DNA of 23,671 nucleotides from JAWPMV01 sp038527215 (GTDB lineage Bacteria > Bacteroidota > Bacteroidia > J057). This document shows, in pieces, positions 7,430-15,952 of this stretch. Below the pieces are notes generated by a model. That model made no database searches, had not been told where the DNA came from, and was given only the letters and a program-made list of their open reading frames with translations. Made by a program: the position numbers and the translations under genes. Every line of letters begins with the position of its first letter. Position 1 is the first letter of the stretch. The stretch spans positions 1 to 23,671 of the forward strand of contig JBCBGC010000132.1 of NCBI GenBank assembly GCA_038527215.1. Reading direction: 5' to 3'.

Positions 7430-8437
7430 ATGAAAAAATCGCTGGCACATTATACGGTAGCACTAGTCTGCTTGCTAGGCTTCCTGACCGATCTCCGGGC
7501 ACAGGATCCTCAGTACTCACAATTTTACTCAAATCAGGTGATGCTGAATCCTGCTTTTACCGGTGCTGGCATCGGGCCTCGCATTGCGATGAACTACCGG
7601 GCCCAATGGATCAACATTCCCGGCTACTACAAGCAATTTTCCTTCTCTTATGACCAGCCCGTCAACTTTCTGGGAACTACCCAGGGACTCGGGGTAAACT
7701 TCAACTCCGACGTTGCCGGAGAAGGAGACCTGGCCAAACTGAACATGACGCTCAACTACTCTTACCAGTTGGAACTGGTAGAAGATGAGCACTTCCTACA
7801 TTTCGGACTTTCTGGGGGAATTACCCAGGCAAGTATTGATTTTTACAAACTTCGCTTTCCCGATCAGATTGATCCCAGAGATGGGTTTGTACGTCCAACC
7901 AATGAGCCTGCTTCGCTTTGGTCGCAGTCTCAGGTTCGTCCTGACGTAAACGCCGGTCTCGCTTATTTCAACAAATATGCCTGGTTGGGATTCACCGTGA
8001 ACCACATTACGCAGCCGCGTGAGCAGTTCAGTTTTCCTAACCTGAGTGTACCTTATGCCATCCTCCCACGGAAGTATACGGTAACCGGTGGAATAAAAAT
8101 TCCGGTACAACAAATGAGAAACCGTAGGGAAATTTCGATCTCGCCTGTATTCTTATATAAAATGCAGGGTGAGTTCACGCAGATTGATGGTGGATTATAT
8201 GTGAACGCAGAGCCCATGGTCTTTGGAGTATGGTACAGACACCAGGATGCCGTGATCGGATTGATCGGTATTCAATATGGTGCTTTTAGCTTCGGTTACT
8301 CATATGACTACACCATTGGAGACCTGACTCAGTCTATCTCTGGCGGCTCCCATGAGATATCACTGAATCTTCAGTTCGAGCAGCCTAACCGGCCTCGACG
8401 CATGAAACACCGCAGCTTACCATGTCCTAAGTTTTGA
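7430..8437 (+). CDS. PorP/SprF family type IX secretion system outer-membrane protein
   Basis: A 335-residue protein from the ATG at 7430. The upstream in-frame ATG at 7403 would add nine residues before a perfectly normal signal peptide (MKKSLAHYTVALVCLLGFLTDLRAQ), so 7430 is preferred. The mature protein begins DPQYSQFYSNQVMLNPAFTG, the hallmark of PorP/SprF proteins, and continues as an amphipathic beta-barrel with alternating aromatic residues. It ends RRMKHRSLPCPKF, with the usual final Cys-Pro-Lys-Phe. Family members sit in the outer membrane and partner with T9SS rotor or adhesin-export parts; genomes carry many paralogs, so the exact role is open. The next gene, 129 bp away on the same strand, is gldJ-like. 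Confidence 0.9.
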   Translation: MKKSLAHYTVALVCLLGFLTDLRAQDPQYSQFYSNQVMLNPAFTGAGIGPRIAMNYRAQWINIPGYYKQFSFSYDQPVNFLGTTQGLGVNFNSDVAGEGDLAKLNMTLNYSYQLELVEDEHFLHFGLSGGITQASIDFYKLRFPDQIDPRDGFVRPTNEPASLWSQSQVRPDVNAGLAYFNKYAWLGFTVNHITQPREQFSFPNLSVPYAILPRKYTVTGGIKIPVQQMRNRREISISPVFLYKMQGEFTQIDGGLYVNAEPMVFGVWYRHQDAVIGLIGIQYGAFSFGYSYDYTIGDLTQSISGGSHEISLNLQFEQPNRPRRMKHRSLPCPKF

Positions 8438-8566
8438 TCTCAAAACGGAAGATTCGTAACTTCTGCGCGTTTTAACATTACTTAATTGAAAATCCACTTA
8501 ATATTCGCGACAATAATTGAAATCTACCCGTCGTAATTATTTAAGCTGTTAATCATCGTCTTACTT

Positions 8567-9745
8567 ATGAAAAGGAGAAGTCTTATTTACGCGCTGACTG
8601 CCATCTTTGCCTTAGGCATGACAGTCGGGTGTACCAATCACAAAGCCAAGATCAACCTCGTTGGCAAGAAAAGTAGCAAGACAGGGCGGAAATACACTGA
8701 AGGAGAAACCTATAAGCCTCGCAAGTGGAAAGAATCTGATCCTGCGCCAGGTCTGGTACTGATCAGAGGAGGTTCCTTCCTGATGGGAGGAGGGGAAAAG
8801 GATATCGAATTCAAAATGGATAACCGTCAGCGTCAGGTTACCGTGCAGAGTTTCTACATGGATGAAACTGAGGTAGCTAACGTAGACTGGAAAGAATTCC
8901 TGTGGGACGTGAAAAAGAATGGTGGGGCCAATGGACGTCTGAAGTATGACGACTTATTGCCCGACACAAATGTTTGGCGTCGCGACCTGGCTTTCAACGA
9001 TCCTTACGCTGAAACTTATTATAACCACGAAGCCTTCGCCATGTACCCTGTAGTAGGGGTGAACTGGCACCAGGCCAATGAATACTGTAAGTGGAGAACA
9101 GAAACTGTCAATGACGGCCTTTCTGAAGATGATGAAAATGCCATCCTCTATCCTTCTTACCGTCTGCCTACCGAAGCTGAGTGGGAATACGCCGCCCGTG
9201 GCATCCAGGAAAGTGAAATCTATGCCTGGGAAGGAAAGTCCCTGCGTAACCGCAAAGGGCAATTCAGAGCGAACTTCAAAAGAGGTCGCGGTGACTACGC
9301 CGGATGGCAAGGTGGTGATGGCAAACACATGACCGATGGGTACATGATTACCTCTCCGGTACGTGAGTTCACCCCGAATGACTTTGGTCTCTACAATATG
9401 TCTGGAAACGTGGCTGAGTGGACCCAGGATAACTACCGGGTGCTGGCTTTCGAAGATGTAGATGACTTTAACCCTTACCGTAGAAAAGGTAAAACTGAGA
9501 TTCGTCCCGACGACTGGTTGGATGATATCTCTTACAAGCCAAAAGAATCATTGCTGTACAACCCAGATCCGAATGCCAATCCTGGCAACGACGGGTTCGA
9601 CAACGTAAAAGTATATCGTGGCGGAAGCTGGTATGATGTAGCTTACTACCTCTCTCCTGGCGCCAGAAGATTCTTCAACGCAGACTCTTCCAGCGCAACT
9701 ATTGGATTCCGCTGTGCTATGGTTAGAGTGGGTAGCCCCAACTAA
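8567..9745 (+). CDS. gldJ: Gliding motility / T9SS lipoprotein GldJ-like (formylglycine-generating-enzyme fold)
   Basis: A 392-residue lipoprotein. The signal peptide ends in lipobox TVGC, with Cys22. The rest is an FGE-sulfatase (SUMF1-like) domain: PGLVLIRGGSFLMGGG near 64, YMDETEVANVDW near 97, YRLPTEAEWEYAARG near 202, GLYNMSGNVAEWTQDNY near 275, then YRGGSWYD and the closing GFRCA. Comparison from memory with GldJ of Flavobacterium gives close matches: LPDTxVWR, AFAxYPVVGVxW, NFKxGxGDY and PNDFGLYxMSGNVAEWT. This favours GldJ over GldK. GldJ is needed for gliding and stabilises the T9SS motor ring. At 392 residues it is shorter than the roughly 560 of flavobacterial GldJ. No gldKLMN genes are adjacent. 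A strong terminator follows. Confidence 0.82.
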   Translation: MKRRSLIYALTAIFALGMTVGCTNHKAKINLVGKKSSKTGRKYTEGETYKPRKWKESDPAPGLVLIRGGSFLMGGGEKDIEFKMDNRQRQVTVQSFYMDETEVANVDWKEFLWDVKKNGGANGRLKYDDLLPDTNVWRRDLAFNDPYAETYYNHEAFAMYPVVGVNWHQANEYCKWRTETVNDGLSEDDENAILYPSYRLPTEAEWEYAARGIQESEIYAWEGKSLRNRKGQFRANFKRGRGDYAGWQGGDGKHMTDGYMITSPVREFTPNDFGLYNMSGNVAEWTQDNYRVLAFEDVDDFNPYRRKGKTEIRPDDWLDDISYKPKESLLYNPDPNANPGNDGFDNVKVYRGGSWYDVAYYLSPGARRFFNADSSSATIGFRCAMVRVGSPN

Positions 9746-9766
9746 TCTCAAGACATATATTCTCCG

Positions 9767-9797
9767 AAACGGGCGCGAATTTCGCGCCCGTTTTTTT
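9767..9797 (+). terminator. Strong intrinsic terminator after gldJ
   Basis: Near-perfect palindrome: 13-nt arms (9767-9779 and 9781-9793) rich in GC (GGGCGCG/CGCGCCC) around a very tight centre, followed by seven T at 9791-9797. It lies about 20 bp after the gldJ stop and should end that transcript. Confidence 0.88.
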
Positions 9798-9806
9798 GGT
9801 GCTTAC

Positions 9807-9835
9807 GGATATTTAAACAAAAAATCGGAATATCC
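9807..9835. repeat. Short inverted repeat upstream of the unrecognised gene
   Basis: GGATATT (9807-9813) and AATATCC (9829-9835), 15 nt apart, lie between the gldJ terminator and the next gene. They could be an operator or mere chance; no promoter boxes could be tied to them. Confidence 0.2.
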
Positions 9836-9913
9836 AACAGATGTAATGAAAGCCTGCTTAGTGGCACCGGAAAAAGCCCCTCCTCCCCTACTTTGAGGAC
9901 AAAGCTATTTTCC

Positions 9914-11374
9914 ATGTCCAAGCGGTATTTCTCCCGGCTCCCTTTATCAATCGACACCCATCAGTCCTTATCTCAAAAACAACGCTGGCTCGGCAGCCTG
10001 GGGGCAGGTCTGGTCCTATGTGCTTTTCTCCTCTACCAGGATCTTTCCAAACCGCAACTAGGCGCCGCTTCCTGCCAGATCGAAGCGGAAGCTAGTTTGG
10101 CCCAGGCCGGAGAACAGCTTCGATTTACCTATGAGTTTACCGCGCAGCTGTCCGGCTATCCAGCGGACAGTCTATTGACGGTGGTGGTAACCCTGGATGA
10201 GGCGACCGGCGCCCGATTTGTTCCGCATAGCTTTGAAGGGAACAAAGGAAACTGGCAAGGCGTGGAACAAGCTTTGGTGGGGAGAGATAGCCGACTTCTG
10301 ATCCGGGGCATCCCCCAGGGCACAGCTCATCACATGGGCTTTTCGGTAGCGGTTCAATTGCCTACCCAGTTGACGGAACCGGAGGTATACATCCAACCGC
10401 AATTGGCTTTTGATCTGGGAGAGCAAGGCTTTTTTTCCCTCACCCCAGATAAACTAACAGGGGTTCATGTGCTGCCTATACCGCTGGTCTATGAATTACA
10501 GCGGTATGAAAATGGCTATGAGGAACTTACCCTTCGGAACCCTGAAGGCGGACTGGCCTATGAAAAGGAACATGCGCTTGACTTGGAAATCAAGGCCCTG
10601 ACAGATGGATGGGAACCCACTACTTTTCGGGTTCTCTCGGATGCTGCTCCCCAGGATATTCAGGTTAGTGAAACAAATTGGATCATTCGCGGACTGGCCA
10701 TCTTGCCGGGAGAATCTATCAGCATTCAATACAAAAGAAATCCGCTCCGCTTAACTGAAACCGATGAAACCATCATCGAGACGGTGATCCCAAATTTGGA
10801 TTGGGAATTTACTGATACCCTTTCAGCCGCGCTGCAACCCATTTCCTTTACGAGCCATCACTTCCTCAGTAGGCAGGGTGTGGTTTATTTAACGGGGAAT
10901 TTGCAAGCAGAAAAAGGCCTGTTAGGCTATCAGATTGAGCAGGCACGAACCCAGGGACAATTTCAAACCATTGATTTTATTCGCCCTGATCAAGCGGCTT
11001 CCCTGCCATGGACCTCAGGCCCGGTACAACCCGGAAACTATCGCTTTCGACTTACGGCCCTGATGGAAGGCGGAGAAAAAATTCACGGGCCGGTTCAGGC
11101 CCTCCGTCACCAAACTCGAGAGAAGCTAAGTTGGCAGGTCCAACGTCAAACCGAGGAGCGCGCCCTGAAAATGGCGATCTGGAAAAGGGAGCATGTCAGA
11201 GTATATTTTGCCGACGAAGCAGGGCAATCCCTCTTTTCCCTCTATGATGGCGATATGCAAGCCAATCTCCCCTATCAACTGCTATGGCATACCCGCCAGA
11301 TTCCCGTTCTGGCCAAAGCACTGCGCATAGAAGGAAATAGCTTTGCCAAGACTATCTCCATCGCCCAATTATAG
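9914..11374 (+). CDS. Unrecognised membrane-anchored or secreted protein between gldJ and murF-alr
   Basis: A 486-residue protein from the ATG at 9914; an in-frame ATG at 9893 would add seven residues. A basic N-terminus is followed by a single hydrophobic segment (LGSLGAGLVLCAFLLY, about 25-40), a membrane anchor or uncleaved signal. The rest looks all-beta: alternating polar and apolar strands, PxGxY turns and few helices, compatible with repeated Ig-like or FN3-like sandwiches. Phrases such as GLLGYQIEQARTQGQFQTIDFI and QPGNYRFRLTALMEGGEKI resemble FN3-type units. The C-terminus resembles a short 'HVRVYFADEAGQSLFSLYDG' extension that recalls Bacteroidota sorting or stalk domains, but it is not a clear T9SS signal. 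I do not recognise a family. It ends 63 bp before the likely murF start, so co-transcription is plausible. Confidence 0.6.
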   Translation: MSKRYFSRLPLSIDTHQSLSQKQRWLGSLGAGLVLCAFLLYQDLSKPQLGAASCQIEAEASLAQAGEQLRFTYEFTAQLSGYPADSLLTVVVTLDEATGARFVPHSFEGNKGNWQGVEQALVGRDSRLLIRGIPQGTAHHMGFSVAVQLPTQLTEPEVYIQPQLAFDLGEQGFFSLTPDKLTGVHVLPIPLVYELQRYENGYEELTLRNPEGGLAYEKEHALDLEIKALTDGWEPTTFRVLSDAAPQDIQVSETNWIIRGLAILPGESISIQYKRNPLRLTETDETIIETVIPNLDWEFTDTLSAALQPISFTSHHFLSRQGVVYLTGNLQAEKGLLGYQIEQARTQGQFQTIDFIRPDQAASLPWTSGPVQPGNYRFRLTALMEGGEKIHGPVQALRHQTREKLSWQVQRQTEERALKMAIWKREHVRVYFADEAGQSLFSLYDGDMQANLPYQLLWHTRQIPVLAKALRIEGNSFAKTISIAQL

Positions 11375-11437
11375 CTTTTGGGGACAAGGGTTCATGGCCC
11401 AGTTAGCCGCCAGAAAATATTTGTATTTTGCCAAGGT

Positions 11438-13888
11438 ATGCTGGGTACCCCCTATACTATTCAGGAAATCGCCGAAGCCGCCTTGGCAAAAGACTTGCAT
11501 CAGGGCTTCTGGCCCCTGCCCAAGCTGCGCTACGTAGCCTATGATAGCCGAACCATCAGTCACGGTACTGAGACCTTATTCATTGCCCTGACCACGGCCA
11601 ATCGTGATGGGCATGCATTTATCCAGGATGCTTACGACAAAGGAGTTCGCCATTTTATGGTAGACCGCCCTTTGGATTTACCCCAGGTCAACTATATACT
11701 CTGCGATGTGCCGCTGGAAGCCCTGCAAAGATGGGCCATGTATCATCGGCAGCGCTTTGCCTATCCGGTAGTAGGGATCACTGGGAGCAATGGCAAGACC
11801 ATCGTCAAAGAATGGATCGCTACCTTATTGGAATCGCAATATGAGATCGTAAAGAGCCCCATGAGCTACAACAGCCAGTTAGGGGTGCCGCTATCGCTTT
11901 TGCGCATGCATCCGCAGGCGGATATAGCCTTGATAGAAGCGGGGATCTCCGAAGCAGGAGACATGGCCGGGCTGTGGCCGATGATCCAACCTACCATGGG
12001 GGTGCTGACCCATATGGGTTCGGCCCATGCCGAAGGTTTTTCCTCCTTTGATGAGAAGTTAACTGAAAAGTTGCAGCTATTTGAAGGCACAGAAATGGTC
12101 TGTCTGGGAAGCGGTCAGGAGGAGGTTATGGAAACCATCAGACCATTCGGTTTTTCTTTACAAACCGTGGGAGAACAGGAAGCCGATGATTTGGTGCTGA
12201 TAAAAGATGAGGGAGTATGGGACAAAAAAAGCGGCCAACAGGCCCGCTTATCCTGGCCGGAAGGCGGAGCTGCTGCCCGGGAAAATGCTGCTCTGGCCCT
12301 GCTGGTGGCCCTGAAACTGGGGGGAGACTGGCCTGATCTCATATCGCGAATGGCCTGGCTGCGTCCCGTGGAGATGCGGGTAGAAATGATCACCGATAAT
12401 CCGGAAGTCATTCTCATCAACGACTCCTATAATAGCGATACCGAGTCCGTCTATCATGCCATGCAGCTCCTGCGGCAAACCGGCACCCATGATAAGCGCC
12501 AACTCATCCTGACCGATATTCCGCACCTTGGGGAGCAACAGGCCTCCGTACAGCGTGAAGTGCTGGCAGAAGCCACACGACTGTTTGGTAAAGAACAAGT
12601 CTATGCGGTCGGGCCGACCTTTTGTCAACTAACCTCTTTTCAGAGCTACCCTGATACCGCTCAGCTGCGTGACGCCATCCAGTATGCCGACTTCCAGCAT
12701 AGCACGGTCCTCCTCAAGGGAGCCCGGGCCTTTGCCCTGGAACAATTGATTCCCCTCCTGAATCCGACCCTGAACGCCAGCTGGTTCCAAATCGATCTAC
12801 AGGCCTTGGGAGAAAATTACCGTCTGCTCAAGGCGAAACTTCCTACCGAAACCAAAACCATGTGCATGGTCAAGGCTGCTTCTTATGGGAGCGGCACATG
12901 GGAGATTGCAGAGGAACTGGAAAAAGCCGGGGCTACCTATCTGACGGTGGCTTATGCTTCTGAGGGCATTGCCTTGCGAAAGGCCCGGATTGAGCTGCCC
13001 ATCATGGTCATGAATCCCGCTTTGCATAGCATTGAAGCCCTGCTGCAATATGACCTGGAGCCAGAAGTGTCCAATTTTGACTTCCTGGAAAGGTTCGTTC
13101 GCGCAGCTCGATTGGCGGGTAAACGCTCCTACCCTATCCATCTCAAATTGGAGACGGGGATGGGAAGACTGGGGTTTGCCGAGGCTGACATCCCTGAGCT
13201 GATCCGTCGCATCCAGCAATTCCCGGACATTCAGGTCCTGACGGTATTGACCCATCTGGCGGCGGCAGATGACGCACGGGAAGACGCTTTTAGCCTGGAA
13301 CAAATCCATCGCTACCAGGCGATGTATGCGCAGTTACGGGAAGCCCTGGGGCTTCAGGCGTTTCGTCATGTCCTGAATACCGCAGGACTGTTGCGCTTTC
13401 CAAACTATACCCTGGACATGGTTCGCCTGGGCATCGGCTTGTATGGGATTGATCCCATCGAGGGCGAGAAATCTAGCCTGGGCTTACAGGAAATCGGCAG
13501 TTTGCATGCCGCGATCAGTCAAATCCGCGAATATCCGGCGGGCGTGAGCATTGGCTACGGAAGGGCACAGCGGACAGAAAGACTTTCTCGCATTGCCACT
13601 TTACCGATTGGCTATGCGGATGGCATTCCCCGGGCTGGCGGCAATGGGGTGCTTTCTTTTTTGCTAAAAGGGAAGCGGGTACCCACCTTTGGCCGGATCT
13701 GCATGGATATGTTGATGTTGGACGTGACGGATGTGCCAGATGCGCGGGCAGGAGATGAGGTGGTGATTTTTGGTCGGCAAGGCGAGGCTTTTCTTTCGGT
13801 CCAGGAAATGGCCCGCAAGGTAGATACCATCCCTTACGAAATTCTGGTTCGCATCAGTCCCCGGGTGCGACGGGTGTTTGCCCGATAA
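11438..13888 (+). CDS. murF-alr: Bifunctional UDP-N-acetylmuramoyl-tripeptide:D-Ala-D-Ala ligase / alanine racemase (MurF-Alr fusion)
   Basis: An 816-residue fusion from the ATG at 11438; an in-frame ATG at 11378 adds 20 residues unlike MurF. The MurF part (about 1-445) opens with YTIQEIAEAA, has the ATP loop GITGSNGKT at about 113-121 and the Mur-ligase segment ILINDSYNSDTES. The Alr part starts near ASWFQIDLQALGENY and has the PLP lysine in MVKAASYGSG (K479 from this start). It also has LKLETGMGRLGF, the catalytic-Tyr region SIGYGRAQR and GRICMDM. Alr makes D-alanine from L-alanine; MurF adds D-Ala-D-Ala to UDP-MurNAc-tripeptide in the cytoplasm. This fusion is known in Bacteroidota. The Alr lysine motif is KAASYG rather than the common KANAYG. 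A palindromic terminator follows. Confidence 0.93.
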   Translation: MLGTPYTIQEIAEAALAKDLHQGFWPLPKLRYVAYDSRTISHGTETLFIALTTANRDGHAFIQDAYDKGVRHFMVDRPLDLPQVNYILCDVPLEALQRWAMYHRQRFAYPVVGITGSNGKTIVKEWIATLLESQYEIVKSPMSYNSQLGVPLSLLRMHPQADIALIEAGISEAGDMAGLWPMIQPTMGVLTHMGSAHAEGFSSFDEKLTEKLQLFEGTEMVCLGSGQEEVMETIRPFGFSLQTVGEQEADDLVLIKDEGVWDKKSGQQARLSWPEGGAAARENAALALLVALKLGGDWPDLISRMAWLRPVEMRVEMITDNPEVILINDSYNSDTESVYHAMQLLRQTGTHDKRQLILTDIPHLGEQQASVQREVLAEATRLFGKEQVYAVGPTFCQLTSFQSYPDTAQLRDAIQYADFQHSTVLLKGARAFALEQLIPLLNPTLNASWFQIDLQALGENYRLLKAKLPTETKTMCMVKAASYGSGTWEIAEELEKAGATYLTVAYASEGIALRKARIELPIMVMNPALHSIEALLQYDLEPEVSNFDFLERFVRAARLAGKRSYPIHLKLETGMGRLGFAEADIPELIRRIQQFPDIQVLTVLTHLAAADDAREDAFSLEQIHRYQAMYAQLREALGLQAFRHVLNTAGLLRFPNYTLDMVRLGIGLYGIDPIEGEKSSLGLQEIGSLHAAISQIREYPAGVSIGYGRAQRTERLSRIATLPIGYADGIPRAGGNGVLSFLLKGKRVPTFGRICMDMLMLDVTDVPDARAGDEVVIFGRQGEAFLSVQEMARKVDTIPYEILVRISPRVRRVFAR

Positions 13889-13913
13889 AAAAAGAGGTCC
13901 CGGCCGGGACCTC
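13887..13913. terminator. Palindromic terminator between convergent murF-alr and WXXGXW genes
   Basis: A perfect 20-bp palindrome (13894-13913), arm GAGGTCCCGG, preceded by seven A that read as T7 on the minus strand. Best suited to the minus-strand gene ending at 13974, but it also sits directly after the murF-alr stop. Confidence 0.75.
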
Positions 13914-13973
13914 CTTAACTTAGCTTACAAGCGCTAATCAAAAGGCATAGGTGTGTTCGGAGATATATCGTTG

Positions 13974-14288
13974 CTAGCGGACACGCACGCGTACCCAACC
14001 ACCGGGAACCCAGCGCCAGCCTCCCCGGACTCTTTTCCACTGTCCCGGGGCATAGCGAAAACCTCTTCGCTTGGATACGCAGCGGCCTTTCACCCAGACG
14101 TAGGATTTGGTACGACGATTCCAATCCCAGTGTCCGGCTACCCAGACGGATTGCGGACCACATACTTCAGGTTTGAGAATGACAGCGGGGGCTTTGGGGC
14201 GTACGACTACGACCTGGGCTTGGGTAGCAGTGGGTAAGGCGAGCGTAAGGGCAAAGCAAAGGCTAGCCAGAAAAATCAGGCGTTTCAT
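13974..14288 (-). CDS. Small secreted WXXGXW-repeat protein
   Basis: A 104-residue protein with signal peptide MKRLIFLASLCFALTLALPTATQA, then VVVVRPKAP. Three or four short repeats of the YXWXXGXW type follow: VWVAGHWDW, YVWVKGRC, YAPGQWKRV and WRWVPGGW. The mature chain is very basic (many Arg and Lys) and has two Cys. Proteins with this repeat (PF12779-like) are secreted or outer-membrane-associated; their function is not established. The gene is 101 bp downstream of the carbonic anhydrase gene on the same strand and ends at the palindromic terminator. Confidence 0.8.
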   Translation of the reverse strand: MKRLIFLASLCFALTLALPTATQAQVVVVRPKAPAVILKPEVCGPQSVWVAGHWDWNRRTKSYVWVKGRCVSKRRGFRYAPGQWKRVRGGWRWVPGGWVRVRVR

Positions 14289-14318
14289 CTAGAAAATGGT
14301 TTGTTGTTGTAAAAGTGA

Positions 14319-14334
14319 GGAAGGAGTTCCTTCC
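14319..14334. other. Short hairpin between the carbonic anhydrase-like and WXXGXW genes
   Basis: GGAAGG (14319-14324) and CCTTCC (14329-14334) around the loop AGTT form a compact stem-loop. No convincing T tract follows on either strand, so it may be a weak terminator for the upstream operon or an operator. Confidence 0.25.
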
Positions 14335-14389
14335 AAACAGACCTTAGACGGTAGGCCTGCCGGGAGGTTTAATCGAGCATAGAAAAAAA

Positions 14390-14905
14390 TTATAGCTCGC
14401 CGTGCGCTTTGGCGTTCTCGATATAATGCAAGGCGCCCAGCTTGATCATTTGAATCTGGGGAGGACTGAGCGGTTTGATTTTCTTGGCAGGCACACCTGC
14501 GTAGAGCCAGCCGCTTTCCAGGACTTTTCCCTGAGGGACCAGGGCCCCTGCTCCTACGATGGTGTGTTTGGGGACGAGCACCTGATCCAACACGATGGCC
14601 CCCATACCGATCAGCACTTCGTCTTCGATGGTGGCTCCGTGGATGATGGCTCGGTGCCCTACGACCACATCATTGCCAATGATGGTTGGCGTCAGGCCGG
14701 TGGTGCAGTGGAGGATGCTGGCATCCTGAATGTTGGTGCGTTCGCCGATTTTGATGGCACCGACATCTCCCCGCAGGACCGCGTGATACCATACGCTGCT
14801 GTCCGCGCCGATCTCTACCTGACCGATGACGATGCTGCCTTCTGCCAAAAAAACGGAGGGATGAATCTGAGGTTGATGCTGCTGAAACGCTTTGAGATAA
14901 GCCAT
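14390..14905 (-). CDS. Gamma-class carbonic anhydrase-like (YrdA/PaaY family) protein
   Basis: A 171-residue left-handed beta-helix protein of hexapeptide repeats, as in IVIGQVEIGADSSVWYHAVLRGD, IGERTNIQDASIL, IGNDVVVGHRAIIHG and IEDEVLIGMGAIV. Three His at about 66 (LHC), 84 (VGH) and 89 (IHG) match the zinc ligands of gamma carbonic anhydrases. It ends with the usual WLYAGVPAKKIKPL. Family members form cytoplasmic trimers, and many have weak or untested CO2 hydration activity. The gene starts 3 bp after the aroB stop, so the two are very likely co-transcribed; the link to shikimate synthesis is not obvious. Confidence 0.9.
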   Translation of the reverse strand: MAYLKAFQQHQPQIHPSVFLAEGSIVIGQVEIGADSSVWYHAVLRGDVGAIKIGERTNIQDASILHCTTGLTPTIIGNDVVVGHRAIIHGATIEDEVLIGMGAIVLDQVLVPKHTIVGAGALVPQGKVLESGWLYAGVPAKKIKPLSPPQIQMIKLGALHYIENAKAHGEL

Positions 14906-14908
14906 ATG

Positions 14909-15952
14909 CTAAGATTGGGCGTAGTAAAGGAGTCCGTTCGCAATATCCGAAGCGTCAATTTCCTGGTTGACGACATAGCTGCCCAGCCCGGAAAGCAGGG
15001 TACAAAGAATTTTTCCTCCGGAATTTTTCTTGTCATTCAGGGCCCGGTCATAAATCGCTTCCACAGGCGTGGTGGCGTCTACCCGGTGAGGATAGTACCG
15101 ACGGATCACTTTCGTTATTTGCGCCAGGGCCTCGGCAGAAATCAAGCCTCTTTCTTTCGAGATAAAGGCTTCCGAGACCATGCCCAAAGCGATGGCTTCC
15201 CCATGCAACAAGGGCGCATCCGATTCCAGCATTTGGCTCTCTACCGCATGACCGATGGTGTGGCCAAAGTTTAAGGCCTTGCGCGCCTCTCTCTCCAGGC
15301 GGTCTTCTGCCACGATCCGGGATTTGATTTCGACATTCCTCCGGATCATTTCTGCCAGGTCCATTTCCCGTAAAGCGCCCCCTTTACAGACCTCCTCCCA
15401 AGCCTCTTTATCAGCGATGAGGTAGTGTTTTAGCACCTCTGCAAAGCCGGAATGCAATTCGCGATCAGAGAGGGTTTCCAGAAAATCCGGATAGATGATC
15501 ACGGCCTGCGGATCATTAAATAAGCCGATGTGGTTTTTATAGCCCTGAAAGTCAATGCCCAATTTACTGCCAACGCTGGCGTCTACCTGAGACAGCAAGG
15601 TGGTGGGAATCTGGATAAAATCTACGCCTCGCTTATAGGTGCTGGCCACAAAACCGCCCATGTCTCCGATTACCCCGCCACCTAAATTGAGCACCACCCC
15701 ATTGCGGTCAAAAGCCAGCTCGGTCATTTTTTCCCAGATCATCTGACAGGTCCCTAGATGCTTAGCCTGCTCGCCGGGGGGAATGCTGTAAGCTTCATGG
15801 GCCGGTAGGAAAGGCTTCAGTTTGGGATAACAGTCAGCTTCGGTATGATGGTCCATCAATACCAGCAGTTGGGAATACGGACGGGTTGCCAAAAGATCGG
15901 CTAAGGCCCTCAGGACTTCCGTTCCAATCTCTATAGGATAAGGTAGCTGCAT
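14909..15952 (-). CDS. aroB: 3-dehydroquinate synthase
   Basis: A 347-residue cytoplasmic enzyme of the shikimate pathway that converts DAHP to 3-dehydroquinate using NAD and a divalent metal. Typical blocks are present in order: the nucleotide-binding LNLGGGVIGDMGGFVASTYKRGV at about 108-130, IQIPTTLLSQVDASVGSK near 134-151, NHIGLFNDPQAV, the metal-site region SGFAEVLKHYLI near 188-199 and FGHTIGHAVES near 249-259, which supplies metal-binding His. Length is normal. It is the first gene of an operon with the carbonic anhydrase-like gene 3 bp downstream. It is divergent from the DUF937 gene. Confidence 0.95.
   Translation of the reverse strand: MQLPYPIEIGTEVLRALADLLATRPYSQLLVLMDHHTEADCYPKLKPFLPAHEAYSIPPGEQAKHLGTCQMIWEKMTELAFDRNGVVLNLGGGVIGDMGGFVASTYKRGVDFIQIPTTLLSQVDASVGSKLGIDFQGYKNHIGLFNDPQAVIIYPDFLETLSDRELHSGFAEVLKHYLIADKEAWEEVCKGGALREMDLAEMIRRNVEIKSRIVAEDRLEREARKALNFGHTIGHAVESQMLESDAPLLHGEAIALGMVSEAFISKERGLISAEALAQITKVIRRYYPHRVDATTPVEAIYDRALNDKKNSGGKILCTLLSGLGSYVVNQEIDASDIANGLLYYAQS

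Noticed and set aside
14402..15274. Long plus-strand open frame opposite the carbonic anhydrase-like and aroB genes
   Set aside because: It is fully antisense to two clear genes, has no recognisable domain and is explained by codon bias in the true frames.
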